Assembly (NCBI RefSeq): GCF_048571275.1 | Contig: NZ_CP182357.1 | Location: forward strand, 992,001-1,056,000 | Length of the DNA: 64,000 nucleotides | Direction: 5' to 3' | From: Marinarcus sediminis | Lineage (GTDB): Bacteria; Campylobacterota; Campylobacteria; Campylobacterales; Arcobacteraceae | Part shown: piece after piece, positions 1 through 9,061 of the stretch | Layout: every line of letters begins with the position of its first letter | Numbering within the stretch: position 1 is the stretch's first letter | Made by a program: the position numbers and the translations under genes | Notes under the pieces: model-generated | Told to the model about the DNA's origin: nothing | The model's input: only the letters and a program-made list of their open reading frames with translations | Databases searched by the model: none

Positions 1-2
1 CG

Positions 3-1832
3 TTTATTCCTGAAGAGTTTTGGAAAATCAAAGCCGATTTTATCAATCCCGAATTAAAAGCTGAGTTGGCAAAAATTGAGGGAAAAGTTAAAAGAGTAGA
101 AAATGAAGAGCAAGCACGTCTCATTGAAGCTTCAATTCATCAAGGCAATTTTGTATTAAATGAGATTGAAGAGAAAGATACCACTCGTTCACCTGCGGCT
201 CCTTTTACCACTTCGACACTGCAACAAGAAGCCAGCAGAAAATTGGGATATTCTGTTAAACAAACCATGATTATTGCGCAACAGTTGTATGAAGGAAATG
301 TGGGCAATATTCCAAACCACACAGGTGGACTTATTACGTATATGAGAACCGATTCATTAAATCTTTCAACCGTAGCAACAAGTGCAGCGAAAGAGGTGAT
401 TGAAGCGCAATATGGCAAAGAGTATGCTCTGGCAAAACCACGATTGTACAAAGCCAAATCAAAAGGAGCACAAGAAGCTCACGAAGCCATCAGACCTGTT
501 AATATGGCTTTGAAACCCTCTCAAATAAAAGAGTTTGTGGACAATTCACAATTTAGACTCTACTCTCTTATTTGGAAACGAACCATTGCTACCCAAATGG
601 CAACAGCAAAAATTGCCAATACAACGTATAAAATTCTTGCAGGAAAAGATCAAGAGTTTGAGTTTCAAGCTAAGGGTCAAAGAATCATTTTCCCAGGGTT
701 TATGAGAGCGTATACCGAAGGAAGTGATAATCCTGAAGCCGCACTTGACAGCACCGAAAAGATTTTGCCTAATATTGCTCAAGGAACGGTTTTAGAACGG
801 GATAATTTAGAGTGCGAACAAAACTTTACTAAACCACCTGCAAGATACACAGAAGCTTCATTGGTTAAAAAACTTGAGTCAGAAGGAATAGGGCGACCAT
901 CAACTTATGCCCCTACGATTTCAACGATTCAACAACGAGAGTATGTGGTCAAAACCGAAGATAAAAAACTTGCACCTACTGCCACAGGTGAAGTGGTCAA
1001 CAGCTTTTTGGTTGATCATTTCCCTGAAATTGTAGACTTGGGATTTACTGCGCGTGTGGAAGAGGAGTTTGATGATATTGCTGAGGGTAAAATTGCTTGG
1101 GAACAAGTGATGCAGAGTTTTTACGGCGATTTCAAAAAAAGCATTGATGCCAAAGAAGAGAGTATTGACAGAAACGATTACGCTCAAATTCGTGAAATTG
1201 GACTCGATCCTAAAAGTGGAAAACCTGTCAGTGCCAGAGTGGGACGATTTGGTCCCTTTGTTCAAATAGGTACTAAAGATGATGAAGAGAAACCTCTTTT
1301 TGTTGCCATTCCTGCACATTTGAATATGGATACGATTACGTTAGATGAAGCTCTGTTTTTATTCACCCTTCCAAGAGTGGTGGGTGCATTGGAAAATGGC
1401 GATGAAATCAAAGCCAATATTGGTCGATTTGGTCCCTATTTACAAGTGAAAACAAAATTCTATTCACTTAAGAACGATGATCCGTATACCATTGAGTTAC
1501 CACGTGCATTAGAGGTGATTCAAGAGTTGGATGAAGCAAAAGAGAAATCTACAATTAAATCGTTTGATAAAGAGAAAATTCAAGTCTTAATTGGTCAATA
1601 TGGACCATATATTAAACAAGGGCGAAAGAACTTTAAAATACCTAAAGGTTTAGAAGCAGAGAGTTTAACATTAGAGCAGTGTTTAGAAATTATTGAAAAA
1701 GACCCTAAAAACAGAGGGGCTAAAAAAACAGTTGCGAAAAAAGCGCCTGCTAAAAAAACTGCAGCCAAAACAACCACCAAAGCTCCTGCAAAAAAGACGG
1801 CAAGTAAAAAGAGCACAACGCCTAAGAAATAG
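3..1832 (+). CDS. topA: DNA topoisomerase I, 5'-truncated by the window edge
   Basis: Type IA topoisomerase that relaxes negative supercoils. The open frame runs back to base 3, so the start and the N-terminal TOPRIM domain lie outside the window. The active-site tyrosine is in ITYMRTDS (codon at 339-341), and the core motif GIGRPSTYAPTI follows. After the core come three glycine-rich RxGRFGPF / IGRFGPYLQ / IGQYGPYIK units typical of C-terminal topoisomerase repeats. I see no Cys4 zinc ribbons. The tail is a Lys/Ala-rich run (KKAPAKKTAAK type), which in this family contacts DNA. The metallophosphoesterase begins 3 bases after the stop, suggesting co-transcription. Confidence 0.96.
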   Translation, partial: FIPEEFWKIKADFINPELKAELAKIEGKVKRVENEEQARLIEASIHQGNFVLNEIEEKDTTRSPAAPFTTSTLQQEASRKLGYSVKQTMIIAQQLYEGNVGNIPNHTGGLITYMRTDSLNLSTVATSAAKEVIEAQYGKEYALAKPRLYKAKSKGAQEAHEAIRPVNMALKPSQIKEFVDNSQFRLYSLIWKRTIATQMATAKIANTTYKILAGKDQEFEFQAKGQRIIFPGFMRAYTEGSDNPEAALDSTEKILPNIAQGTVLERDNLECEQNFTKPPARYTEASLVKKLESEGIGRPSTYAPTISTIQQREYVVKTEDKKLAPTATGEVVNSFLVDHFPEIVDLGFTARVEEEFDDIAEGKIAWEQVMQSFYGDFKKSIDAKEESIDRNDYAQIREIGLDPKSGKPVSARVGRFGPFVQIGTKDDEEKPLFVAIPAHLNMDTITLDEALFLFTLPRVVGALENGDEIKANIGRFGPYLQVKTKFYSLKNDDPYTIELPRALEVIQELDEAKEKSTIKSFDKEKIQVLIGQYGPYIKQGRKNFKIPKGLEAESLTLEQCLEIIEKDPKNRGAKKTVAKKAPAKKTAAKTTTKAPAKKTASKKSTTPKK

Positions 1833-1834
1833 TT

Positions 1835-2353
1835 ATGAAAATAGCCGTATTATCTGATAGCCATCTTAAAGTGGGCTACACAAAGGAGGTCATTGAGTTT
1901 TTAAAGACTCAAGGGGCTGCGTATATTATCCATGCAGGTGATTTGTGTACCAAAGATAATTTGGAGACCATTAAAAAAGCACAACTGCCATATGTGTGTG
2001 TTTTTGGCAACAATGACAATCGGCTTTTACGTTATGCCCATGAGTACAATATAAAAAAAGAGCCTTACTACTTTAAAATTCAAGAGATTAAATTTAAGTT
2101 GATGCATTTGCCTTTTTATCTTTCAAGTGATGATTGCCAAGTGGTGATTTTTGGACACACGCACATTTTTGAAGCGGAAGTTAAAGAGGGTACTCTTTTT
2201 TTAAATCCAGGAGAAGTGTGTGCCAGAGAGAAACCACTCATTGAGGCAGTGTTGCTAGAAATTAATGAAAATGAGTATATAATTAACTACTATACCAAAG
2301 AGATTCATTCAGAAATATTTGAAAAAAAAGAGATACGATATGATAGAAAATAA
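1835..2353 (+). CDS. YfcE/MJ0936-like metallophosphoesterase
   Basis: Calcineurin-like phosphoesterase of 172 aa, the usual size for the YfcE/MJ0936 phosphodiesterase family. All the metal-binding motifs are visible in order: DSH at residues 8-10, HAGD at 33-36, GNND at 58-61 and GHTH at 107-110. It is probably a cytosolic metal-dependent phosphodiesterase; the physiological substrate cannot be read from sequence. It sits between topA (2-base gap) and bioB (14-base overlap), so it is likely in one operon with them. Confidence 0.9.
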   Translation: MKIAVLSDSHLKVGYTKEVIEFLKTQGAAYIIHAGDLCTKDNLETIKKAQLPYVCVFGNNDNRLLRYAHEYNIKKEPYYFKIQEIKFKLMHLPFYLSSDDCQVVIFGHTHIFEAEVKEGTLFLNPGEVCAREKPLIEAVLLEINENEYIINYYTKEIHSEIFEKKEIRYDRK

Positions 2354-3197
2354 AAAAATATATTTTTGTGCCATTTGTAATATTGAGAGTGGTACGTGCA
2401 ATGAAGATTGTAAATTTTGTACACAAAGTGTTCGATATAAAGCGGACATTGCTCGATATAAAAGAAAAGAGATAGCGCAAATTCTTAAAGAAGCCAAAGC
2501 AGCTAAAGCGAATCATGCTGTAGGGTTTTGTTTGGTAACGGCGGGAAAAGGTTTAGATGATAAACGTTTGGCATTTGTATGTGAAGCTGCACGTGCGGTT
2601 AAAGCTGAGGTAAAAGATATAAAAATTATTGCATGTAATGGAACGGCTTCTTTGGAACAACTCAAAGCATTAAAAGCTGCGGGCGTAGATAATTACAATC
2701 ATAACCTAGAGACATCGCGCCATTTTTACAAAGAGATTTGTACTACACATGAGTGGGATGAACGATACCAAACATGTTTGAATGCCAAAGAAGCAGGTCT
2801 TAAACTGGTGTGTGGTGGAATTTTTGGAATGGGAGAAACACAAGAAGACAGAGTTTCAATGCTTGAAGCCATTGCCTCATTAGAGCCTATGAATGTGCCA
2901 TTAAACTTTTTTCACCCCAATGAAGCGTTGCCAATTGTGAAAAACACCATCAACAAAGAAGAGGCATTTAAGCTCATTGAATTGGCTCGTAAAATGATTC
3001 CCAATGCACATAAAATTATGATTGCAGGTGGACGAGAAGTGATGTTTGGAGAAGAGCAGTATGATGTCTTTAAACATGGTGCAAACTCAATTGTTATTGG
3101 TGATTATCTTACTACTACAGGAACCACTCCAAAAGAAGAGATTGAAGCCATTCAAAAAGCAGGGTATGAAATCGCTGCGCAGTGCGATAAAAAATAG
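2340..3197 (+). CDS. bioB: Biotin synthase
   Basis: Radical SAM enzyme that inserts sulfur into dethiobiotin. The 4Fe-4S motif is C20-x3-C24-x2-C27 (CNEDCKFC). Candidates for the 2Fe-2S ligands are the cysteines in IACNG, KEICTTHEW and LVCGGIFGMGE and the arginine in AGGREVMFG, all in the BioB order. The frame is open from a TTG at 2319, but I choose ATG 2340: it has an AAAAGAG-type ribosome site just upstream, and the protein then begins MIENKKIYFCAIC, close to short epsilonproteobacterial BioB N-termini. The protein is 285 aa. It overlaps the upstream phosphoesterase by 14 bases. Confidence 0.95.
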   Translation: MIENKKIYFCAICNIESGTCNEDCKFCTQSVRYKADIARYKRKEIAQILKEAKAAKANHAVGFCLVTAGKGLDDKRLAFVCEAARAVKAEVKDIKIIACNGTASLEQLKALKAAGVDNYNHNLETSRHFYKEICTTHEWDERYQTCLNAKEAGLKLVCGGIFGMGETQEDRVSMLEAIASLEPMNVPLNFFHPNEALPIVKNTINKEEAFKLIELARKMIPNAHKIMIAGGREVMFGEEQYDVFKHGANSIVIGDYLTTTGTTPKEEIEAIQKAGYEIAAQCDKK

Positions 3198-3209
3198 TTA
3201 AGGATAAAA

Positions 3210-4367
3210 ATGGGAAGTGATATATCATTAATCATCAGTGTTTCGCTCATCATATTTGCTTCGCCATTGATATCGCAAAAGGTTAAAATCCCCACTGTCT
3301 CTATTGAGATTGTATTGGGGGCATTATGTGCCTATTTTTTACTTATTCCAGAGAATGCAATTTTTGAACTTGTGGCTCAATTGGGATTTCTGTATTTGAT
3401 GTTTTTAGCTGGACTGGAAGTGGATTTAAAGAAGCTGGTGAACATATCTCCTTCCATGTTAAGAAGAAGTTTGCTTTATGTTACGGTGCTTTATGTGCTC
3501 TCACTGATGGGGACACTCTATTTGGGATTGGGAAAAATATTTATTGTGATTTTACCTTTAATCTCCATTGGATTATTGGCCAGCTTAAAAAAAGAGTATG
3601 GCGATCAAGAGTGGGTAACGCTTGCTATTACGGTTGGACTGATTGGTGAAATCATCTCTATTATTGTCTTAACAACGGTCAGTGCTGGTTTGGAGTTTGG
3701 TTTTGGTTGGGATTTTGCCAAAACATTGATTCTTTTTCTTATTTTTATGTTTATCATGCTTTTGGTCTATAAAGTGTTTCATAACTTGGTTTGGTGGTAT
3801 CCTGAAATCAAAACTTTTTTGATGCCAAAAGAGGACAATCAAGAGCAAGATATACGACTCTCTATGGCAATTTTCTTTTTAATGATTGCTTTAATGGTCT
3901 ATTTAAAACTCGAAGTGGCATTTGGAGCATTTATTGCAGGCTCATTTATTGTAACGTTTTTTGAACACAACAAAGCACTGCCTACGAAACTCGAACACTT
4001 TGGATTTGGATGGTTGGTACCACTGTTTTTTATCTATGTGGGATCGTCGTTTGAGTTGGAATCAATGTTTCATGATGGATTATTTGTAAGAGCCGTCGCT
4101 ATTTGTGGAAGTATGATTATGATTCGATTATTGGCCTCTTTGGTCTTTCTTAAAGTCATAGAGAAAAAGAATATTGTGATGTTAGCACTTTCACACTCAA
4201 TGCCATTAACCCTTTTAATTGCGGTTGCAACACTGGCGTATCACAACCACTCAATTACGCAATCGTATTACTATGCGTTTATTTTGGCCTCTATTCTTGA
4301 AGTACTTTTTGTTATGTTTGTGATTCGCTTACTTCAACCCAGATTCTTCAAAAACAACGTTAACTAA
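3210..4367 (+). CDS. CPA2-type cation:proton antiporter
   Basis: Inner-membrane protein of 385 aa made almost wholly of hydrophobic helices, of the Na+/H+ exchanger (Kef/CPA2) family. Support: the N-terminal PLISQKVKIPTVSIEIVLG segment, the LGFLYLMFLAGLEVDL stretch typical of CPA2 helix 3-4 regions, and AFGAFIAGSFI further on. There is no C-terminal TrkA-N regulatory domain, so this is the short form rather than full KefB/C. The ion specificity (Na+ or K+) is unknown. TAAGGA lies just before the ATG. The 3' end overlaps the convergent AMIN-domain gene by 39 bases. Confidence 0.88.
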   Translation: MGSDISLIISVSLIIFASPLISQKVKIPTVSIEIVLGALCAYFLLIPENAIFELVAQLGFLYLMFLAGLEVDLKKLVNISPSMLRRSLLYVTVLYVLSLMGTLYLGLGKIFIVILPLISIGLLASLKKEYGDQEWVTLAITVGLIGEIISIIVLTTVSAGLEFGFGWDFAKTLILFLIFMFIMLLVYKVFHNLVWWYPEIKTFLMPKEDNQEQDIRLSMAIFFLMIALMVYLKLEVAFGAFIAGSFIVTFFEHNKALPTKLEHFGFGWLVPLFFIYVGSSFELESMFHDGLFVRAVAICGSMIMIRLLASLVFLKVIEKKNIVMLALSHSMPLTLLIAVATLAYHNHSITQSYYYAFILASILEVLFVMFVIRLLQPRFFKNNVN

Positions 4368-4982
4368 ATCTTCGTTGTAAGTGACTTTATAATCTTTAGG
4401 GCTTGCAGGAAGTTTTAATACAATTCTAAAGAAGTTTTCATCTTGGTGATTGCCAATGATGATTTTACTAAAGTATTGTGAATTCAAATCTTTTCGAACG
4501 GTATAAAAAGAGGTGGTTGCTCTGAAATCCAAAATGATTTTATTTTCATCGTTGATATCAAATTTTTGAAACACTTCATATTTTGATTTAATCTCTAAAT
4601 CTTTACCTTCAAAACGTAATTCAACACCTGGAAGCAGTGAAATAACAGCTTGTTTGGTATACATTTTTTGTCGTAATGGTACATACACAACTTTTTCACT
4701 TGGAACCTTTTTGACAACCTCTTTTTTCGCAACAACCTCTTTTTTCACTACAGGTGCTTTCACCTCTTCTTTTACGGGTTCAACAACAGGAACAGGGGTC
4801 ATTTTTTCATATTGGGAGTCATCTTTTTTTGCTTGAAATTCAGCAGGATAATCCTCTTCAATTTCCATAACTCTTGCCATCTCATCTTTGTATGTTTTCG
4901 TTGGCTCAAACGGGTTCTCTCTCGCATTTACATTGTTTGTTACTATGACAAAAAGTGTCACTAATAAAGAAAAAAGTTTCAT
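4329..4982 (-). CDS. AMIN-domain periplasmic protein
   Basis: 217 aa. A hydrophobic N-terminus ending in NNVNA looks like a Sec signal peptide. A low-complexity linker rich in Pro, Val, Lys and Glu (about residues 55-100) follows, and then a beta-rich C-terminal segment (about 108-215) resembling an AMIN domain, with KIILDFRATTSFY and FFRIVLKLPAS strands. AMIN domains usually bind cell-wall or secretin-associated structures. The start overlaps the end of the upstream DivIC-like gene by 4 bases, so the two are probably translationally coupled and may act together at the envelope. Confidence 0.72.
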   Translation of the reverse strand: MKLFSLLVTLFVIVTNNVNARENPFEPTKTYKDEMARVMEIEEDYPAEFQAKKDDSQYEKMTPVPVVEPVKEEVKAPVVKKEVVAKKEVVKKVPSEKVVYVPLRQKMYTKQAVISLLPGVELRFEGKDLEIKSKYEVFQKFDINDENKIILDFRATTSFYTVRKDLNSQYFSKIIIGNHQDENFFRIVLKLPASPKDYKVTYNEDLVNVVFEESGLK

Positions 4983-5206
4983 TCTTCAGGCTCCAAGTTT
5001 TTTAATTCAAAATATTCTTTTTGCAACCGTGCGTTTTCAAGTTGCAATCTTTTGATTTCGTTTTTTAAGTATGCTTTTTTACTCTTTAAAGAAGCGTAAA
5101 CTTCATAAGAGTTTGTACCAAAAAGCAAGTTTGCTACATGTAAACTAAGAAATATAGTAATAACAACAGAAACAGCTGCTACTGCTATAAATTTTTTTTT
5201 ATTCAT
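4979..5206 (-). CDS. FtsB/DivIC/FtsL-like small coiled-coil membrane protein
   Basis: 75 aa with the layout of septum-formation initiators: a short positive N-terminus (MNKKK), one membrane helix at about residues 8-29, and a coiled coil at about 40-70 (KAYLKNEIKRLQLENARLQKEY). Proteins of this type join the divisome periplasmic FtsQ-B-L complex. The call rests on architecture and the eno linkage (FtsB homologues are often next to eno), not on strong sequence identity. The gene begins one base inside the eno stop codon. Confidence 0.72.
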   Translation of the reverse strand: MNKKKFIAVAAVSVVITIFLSLHVANLLFGTNSYEVYASLKSKKAYLKNEIKRLQLENARLQKEYFELKNLEPEE

Positions 5207-6480
5207 TATTTAGAAAAAGGTTGTTTCCCTAAATATTCTGCATAACCGATTTCGGCACCAATTTCCAGCAATCTGTTATATTTTGCGATTCTGTCACTTC
5301 TTGCTGTACTCCCCGTTTTGATTTGACCGCAATTCAATGCCACTGCAAAGTCAGCAATAAACGCATCTTCACTCTCTCCACTTCTATGACTCATAACGCA
5401 GTTATAGTTGTTTCGTTGTGCCAATCGGATTGTCAACATCGTTTCACTGATGGTTCCAATTTGATTGGGTTTAATCAAAATGGCATTGGCAATCTTTTTA
5501 TCAATACCTTCTGCTAAAATTGCTGCATTGGTTACAAACAAATCATCACCAACTAATTGTACACTATTTCCAAGTTTTTCAGTCAAGATTTTCCATCCAT
5601 CCCAGTCATCTTCACTCAATCCATCTTCAATAGAGACGATGGGGTATTTAGAACAAAGGTCAGCATAGTATGATACTAACTCAGAAGATGTGATTTCTCT
5701 GTTTTCTGATTTTAAAACATAAAGACCTTTATCGTTGATTAATTCACTTGCTGCAACATCTAACGCAATGGCAATTTGCTCACCTGCTTTATATCCTGCT
5801 TTTTCAATGGCTTGCATGATCACTTGGATAGGCTCTTCGTTTGATTTTAAGTTCGGAGCAAAACCACCCTCATCTCCTACCGCTGTACTTTCACCCATTG
5901 AATCTATGACTTTTTTGAGGTTTTGATAAATTTCAGCAACGGCTCTTAATCCTTCATTAAAATCTTCAAATCCTACGGGCATAATCATATACTCTTGAAA
6001 ATCTACTGAGTTATTTGCGTGTTCTCCGCCGTTGATGATATTAAACATAGGTACTGGCATTGTCATGGCATTTGCCCCACCTAAGTATCGGTATAATGGA
6101 AGTTTTAAAGATTTTGCAGCTGCTCGTGCGACAGCCATAGAGACACCCAAAACAGCGTTTGCACCAAGATTTGAGTAGTTAGAAGTTCCATCAAGATCTT
6201 TCATTGTAGCGTCAATTTCTGCTTGGTTATATGGGCTTAAACCTAATAATTCATCTGCAATTGTGGTGTTAACATTTTCGACTGCTTTTAAAACACCTTT
6301 GCCCATATATCTGTTATCTGCATCTCTTAACTCTAAAGCTTCTCTTTTTCCTGTACTTGCTCCACTTGGAACAATGGCACTCTCTTTTGTACCATCACTG
6401 AGAACCACGGTTGCTCGAACTGTGGGGTTACCTCTAGAGTCTAAAACTTCATCTGCGTATATATTATCAATAAATACCAC
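5206..6480 (-). CDS. eno: Enolase
   Basis: Glycolytic/gluconeogenic enzyme converting 2-phosphoglycerate to PEP. 424 aa, normal length. Diagnostic segments include SGASTGKREALELRD, NGGEHANNSVDFQEYM, VGDEGGFAPN, SIEDGL, GDDLFVTN, ILIKPNQIGT (catalytic lysine) and SHRSGESED. The start is GTG at 6478-6480, chosen because AGGAGA sits a few bases upstream and the protein then begins MVFIDNIYADEVLDSRGNPT as expected. The gene is first in a run with the DivIC-like and AMIN-domain genes. Confidence 0.97.
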   Translation of the reverse strand: MVFIDNIYADEVLDSRGNPTVRATVVLSDGTKESAIVPSGASTGKREALELRDADNRYMGKGVLKAVENVNTTIADELLGLSPYNQAEIDATMKDLDGTSNYSNLGANAVLGVSMAVARAAAKSLKLPLYRYLGGANAMTMPVPMFNIINGGEHANNSVDFQEYMIMPVGFEDFNEGLRAVAEIYQNLKKVIDSMGESTAVGDEGGFAPNLKSNEEPIQVIMQAIEKAGYKAGEQIAIALDVAASELINDKGLYVLKSENREITSSELVSYYADLCSKYPIVSIEDGLSEDDWDGWKILTEKLGNSVQLVGDDLFVTNAAILAEGIDKKIANAILIKPNQIGTISETMLTIRLAQRNNYNCVMSHRSGESEDAFIADFAVALNCGQIKTGSTARSDRIAKYNRLLEIGAEIGYAEYLGKQPFSK

Positions 6481-6504
6481 TCGTATCTCCTATAAGAATT
6501 ATAT

Positions 6505-6545
6505 TATTTTGACTTATTATACAGAATTTTTTATTCGTAATTGCT
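6505..6545 (-). promoter_or_regulatory. Putative sigma-70 promoter of eno
   Basis: A perfect -10 hexamer TATAAT lies on the minus strand (bases 6516-6521), preceded by an AT-rich stretch with a T/A run, as is usual for Campylobacterota promoters that lack a strong -35. It leaves a leader of about 30 bases before the GTG of eno. This is inferred from sequence only. Confidence 0.5.
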
Positions 6546-6634
6546 TTGATAGGGGAAAATATATAAAATGTGATATTCAGGGTATGTGTAGAGCAGGTAT
6601 GTGCGTTATTAAGCAGAGAAAAGAGATAAACTCT

Positions 6635-7666
6635 TTACTCAACTTCGTTTTCAACTTCTCCTTGAATAATGGCATCATTTATCCCCATGGCTTCAAGAAT
6701 TTTCGTTTCAATTTCAGCGGCAATTTCAGGATTGTCTTTTAAGAAAACTTTTGAGTTTTCTCGTCCTTGTCCTACTTTTTGGTCATTGTAACTGAACCAC
6801 GCTCCCGCTTTATCAATGATGTCGAGTTTAACACCATAATCAATGAGTTCACCTGTTTTTGAAATTCCTTCACCAAACATAATATCAAACTCAGCTTGTT
6901 TAAAAGGAGGGGCCACTTTATTTTTAACCACTTTGACTTTGACTCGGTTCCCAATAGAGTTTTCACCTTGTTTAAGTGTGGCAATTCTTCGGATATCCAA
7001 TCGAATAGAAGAGTAAAATTTCAGTGCATTTCCACCCGTGGTTGTTTCAGGACTTCCGTATCCCGTCATTCCAATTTTCATTCGGATTTGGTTAATAAAA
7101 ATAACCGTACAGTGCATTTTGTTTAAAAGTCCAGTGATTTTTCGTAGAGCTTTACTCATCAATCTTGCTTGTACCCCAACTTGTTGGTCATCCATATCTC
7201 CATCGATTTCAACTTTTGGTGTCAGTGCGGCAACTGAATCGATAACAATTAAATCAACAGCACCACTACGGATGACGGTTTCAAGAATCTCTAACGCTTG
7301 TTCTCCATAATCGGGTTGTGAAACTAAAAGGTTATCAATATCAACACCCAGATTTTTGGCATACACCGTATCAAGTGCGTGCTCTGCATCAATAAAAGCA
7401 CACACGCCACCTGCTTTTTGAGACTCAGCAATGGCATGAAGCGTCAAGGTTGTTTTCCCTGAACTCTCAGGTCCATAAATTTCAATAACTCTTCCTTTTG
7501 GAAGTCCTCCCACTCCAAGTGCGACGTCAAGCCCCAGGGAACCTGTACTGATTGCTTCGAGAGGTTCAATGACTTTATCCCCTAATCGTATTAACGCTCC
7601 TTTACCAAAAGCTTTGTCAATTTGTTTAATGGCAAGGTCAAGTGATTTTCTTTGATTATCATCCAT
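6635..7666 (-). CDS. recA: Recombinase RecA
   Basis: Homologous-recombination and SOS recombinase of 343 aa. Walker A is GPESSGKTT, followed by CAFIDAEHALD, LLVSQPDYGEQALEI, LIVIDSVAALTPKVEI (Walker B) and INQIRMKIGMTGYGSPETTTGGNALKFY (the L2 DNA-binding loop region). The acidic C-tail is present (GEVENEVE). A candidate -10 (TAAAAT on the minus strand, bases 7699-7704) lies about 33 bases upstream of the start. I see no obvious SOS box, though I could not test this statistically. Confidence 0.97.
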   Translation of the reverse strand: MDDNQRKSLDLAIKQIDKAFGKGALIRLGDKVIEPLEAISTGSLGLDVALGVGGLPKGRVIEIYGPESSGKTTLTLHAIAESQKAGGVCAFIDAEHALDTVYAKNLGVDIDNLLVSQPDYGEQALEILETVIRSGAVDLIVIDSVAALTPKVEIDGDMDDQQVGVQARLMSKALRKITGLLNKMHCTVIFINQIRMKIGMTGYGSPETTTGGNALKFYSSIRLDIRRIATLKQGENSIGNRVKVKVVKNKVAPPFKQAEFDIMFGEGISKTGELIDYGVKLDIIDKAGAWFSYNDQKVGQGRENSKVFLKDNPEIAAEIETKILEAMGINDAIIQGEVENEVE

Positions 7667-7732
7667 GTTTCAGTCCTATGTTTTTGTTTTATGTTGGAAT
7701 TTTAGCAGAAATTATGCGAAGGGATAATTTTT

Positions 7733-7747
7733 ATTGCAAATTGCAAT
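7733..7747. repeat. 15-base perfect inverted repeat upstream of recA
   Basis: ATTGCAA-A-TTGCAAT, with 7-base arms around one central base. It lies between the end of the 68-aa gene and the recA promoter region, just outside the 68-aa stop codon. It could be an operator or the remains of a weak terminator; there is no flanking T-run that makes it a clear intrinsic terminator. Confidence 0.4.
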
Positions 7748-7749
7748 AT

Positions 7750-7956
7750 TTATTTTTCTTCTTCAGATTTTTTTTGTAATTCTTCGATTTTTTCTATGGT
7801 TTTAATGTGAGAGCTTACTCTTTTTTTCATGGTATATGACTTAATGTGCTTTGCAAGAATTTTGGTATATTTTTTATAATTCCTTGAATCCACTTCATAA
7901 GTTGCAAGTTTTTTCTGAATTTTAAGTATATCTTCTGGTATCACATTGTTGGTCAT
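7750..7956 (-). CDS. Small charged hypothetical protein (68 aa)
   Basis: Not recognised. It is 68 aa, very rich in Lys, Glu and Ile, with no cysteine and no membrane segment, and most of it is predicted helical, ending in a charged tail (KIEELQKKSEEEK). An AGGTAGG ribosome site lies upstream of the ATG, which supports real translation. It is encoded divergently from neuB and just upstream of recA in the same direction. Function unknown. Confidence 0.6.
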   Translation of the reverse strand: MTNNVIPEDILKIQKKLATYEVDSRNYKKYTKILAKHIKSYTMKKRVSSHIKTIEKIEELQKKSEEEK

Positions 7957-7979
7957 GCATAAACCTACCTTTTAGTTTT

Positions 7980-8020
7980 GTTTATGTATGATAACAAATA
8001 TTCATTAAAAAAGATAAACA
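7980..8020 (+). promoter_or_regulatory. Candidate promoter for the neuB-neuC-neuA operon
   Basis: In the 64-base divergent gap, TATGAT at 7987-7992 in an AT-rich setting could be a -10 box giving a leader of about 20-25 bases to the neuB ATG. The ribosome site before neuB (AAAGATA) is weak. Confidence 0.35.
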
Positions 8021-9061
8021 ATGCTTGAGTTGGTAATAGAAAATAGAAAAATTGGCTTAAAATACCCCCCTTTAGTTATAGTAGAGATTGGCATCAATCA
8101 TGGTGGTAATTTAGATGTGGCATTTGAAATGGTAGATGCTGCACATAAAGCTGGTGCAGAAGTCATCAAACATCAAACCCATATTGTTGAAGATGAGATG
8201 AGTAAAGCAGCTAAAAAAGTCATCCCAGGAAATGCAACAGAATCTATTTATGACATCATGGCTTCGTGTGCCTTAAATGAAGAAGATGAAACCAAACTCA
8301 AAGAGTATGTCGAATCAAAAGGCATGATATTTTTAAGTACGCCTTTTTCAAGAGCAGCGGCAAATCGACTTGAAAAGATGGGTGTAAGTGCTTATAAAAT
8401 AGGTTCGGGTGAGTGTAATAATTATCCTTTAATAGAACATATTGCCTCTTTTAAAAAACCAATGATTGTAAGTACGGGTATGAATAGTCTTGAGCAAGTA
8501 CGTAAAACAGTGGCAATATTAGAACAACATAAAGTGCCTTATGCACTTTTACATACAACGAATTTATACCCAACTCCTTCTCATCTTGTTCGATTGGGTG
8601 CCATGCAAGCACTCTGTGAAGAGTTTCCTGATGCTATTATTGGACTTTCTGATCATACGACAAACAATTTGGCCTGTTTTGCAGCAACGGCATTGGGAGC
8701 TTCTATTTTAGAACGCCATTTTACAGACAGCATGGAAAGAGTTGGACCCGATATTATCAACTCCATGGATCCTGTTGCATTAAAAGAGTTAATTGAGGGA
8801 AGCACTCAAATTGCTTTGATGAGAGGTGGCATTAAAGAGGCTGCCAGCGAAGAGCAAGTGACGATTGACTTTGCGTTTGCTACGGTTGTTACCATTAAAG
8901 CGATGAAAAAAGGTGAAGTATTTACTAAAGAGAATATTTGGGTCAAACGTCCAGGTACAGGTGAAATTAAAGCAGAGTTTTATAATGATTTATTGGGGAA
9001 AAGTGTCAATAAAGATTTGGCTCTTGATGAGCATATTTCATGGAGTGATGTCAATGAATAA
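8021..9061 (+). CDS. neuB: N-acetylneuraminate synthase (NeuB1-like)
   Basis: Condenses ManNAc (or a related hexose) with PEP to a nine-carbon nonulosonic acid. 346 aa: NeuB TIM barrel (about residues 1-275) and a C-terminal SAF/antifreeze-like domain (about 285-345). Diagnostic blocks are EIGINHGG, IKHQTHIVEDEMSKAAKKVI, YKIGSGECNNYPLI, STGMNS, GLSDHTT and ERHFTDS. From memory these agree better with C. jejuni NeuB1 (Neu5Ac synthase) than with the LegI/PseI types, so sialic acid is my first guess and a legionaminic relative the second. It overlaps neuC by 8 bases. Confidence 0.93.
   Translation: MLELVIENRKIGLKYPPLVIVEIGINHGGNLDVAFEMVDAAHKAGAEVIKHQTHIVEDEMSKAAKKVIPGNATESIYDIMASCALNEEDETKLKEYVESKGMIFLSTPFSRAAANRLEKMGVSAYKIGSGECNNYPLIEHIASFKKPMIVSTGMNSLEQVRKTVAILEQHKVPYALLHTTNLYPTPSHLVRLGAMQALCEEFPDAIIGLSDHTTNNLACFAATALGASILERHFTDSMERVGPDIINSMDPVALKELIEGSTQIALMRGGIKEAASEEQVTIDFAFATVVTIKAMKKGEVFTKENIWVKRPGTGEIKAEFYNDLLGKSVNKDLALDEHISWSDVNE

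Noticed and set aside
1720..1825. Lys/Ala-rich repeats in the topA tail as a separate repeat element
   Set aside because: They are in frame and form the known type of basic DNA-binding tail.
2319..2339. Longer bioB start at TTG 2319
   Set aside because: It would add seven residues inside the upstream gene, and the ribosome site fits ATG 2340 instead.
6263..6742. A 159-aa + strand ORF across eno, the gap and recA
   Set aside because: Antisense shadow of two well-supported genes with no recognisable domain.
8913..9053. Longer neuC frame beginning inside neuB
   Set aside because: The extra residues are neuB read in another frame and do not match the NeuC family.
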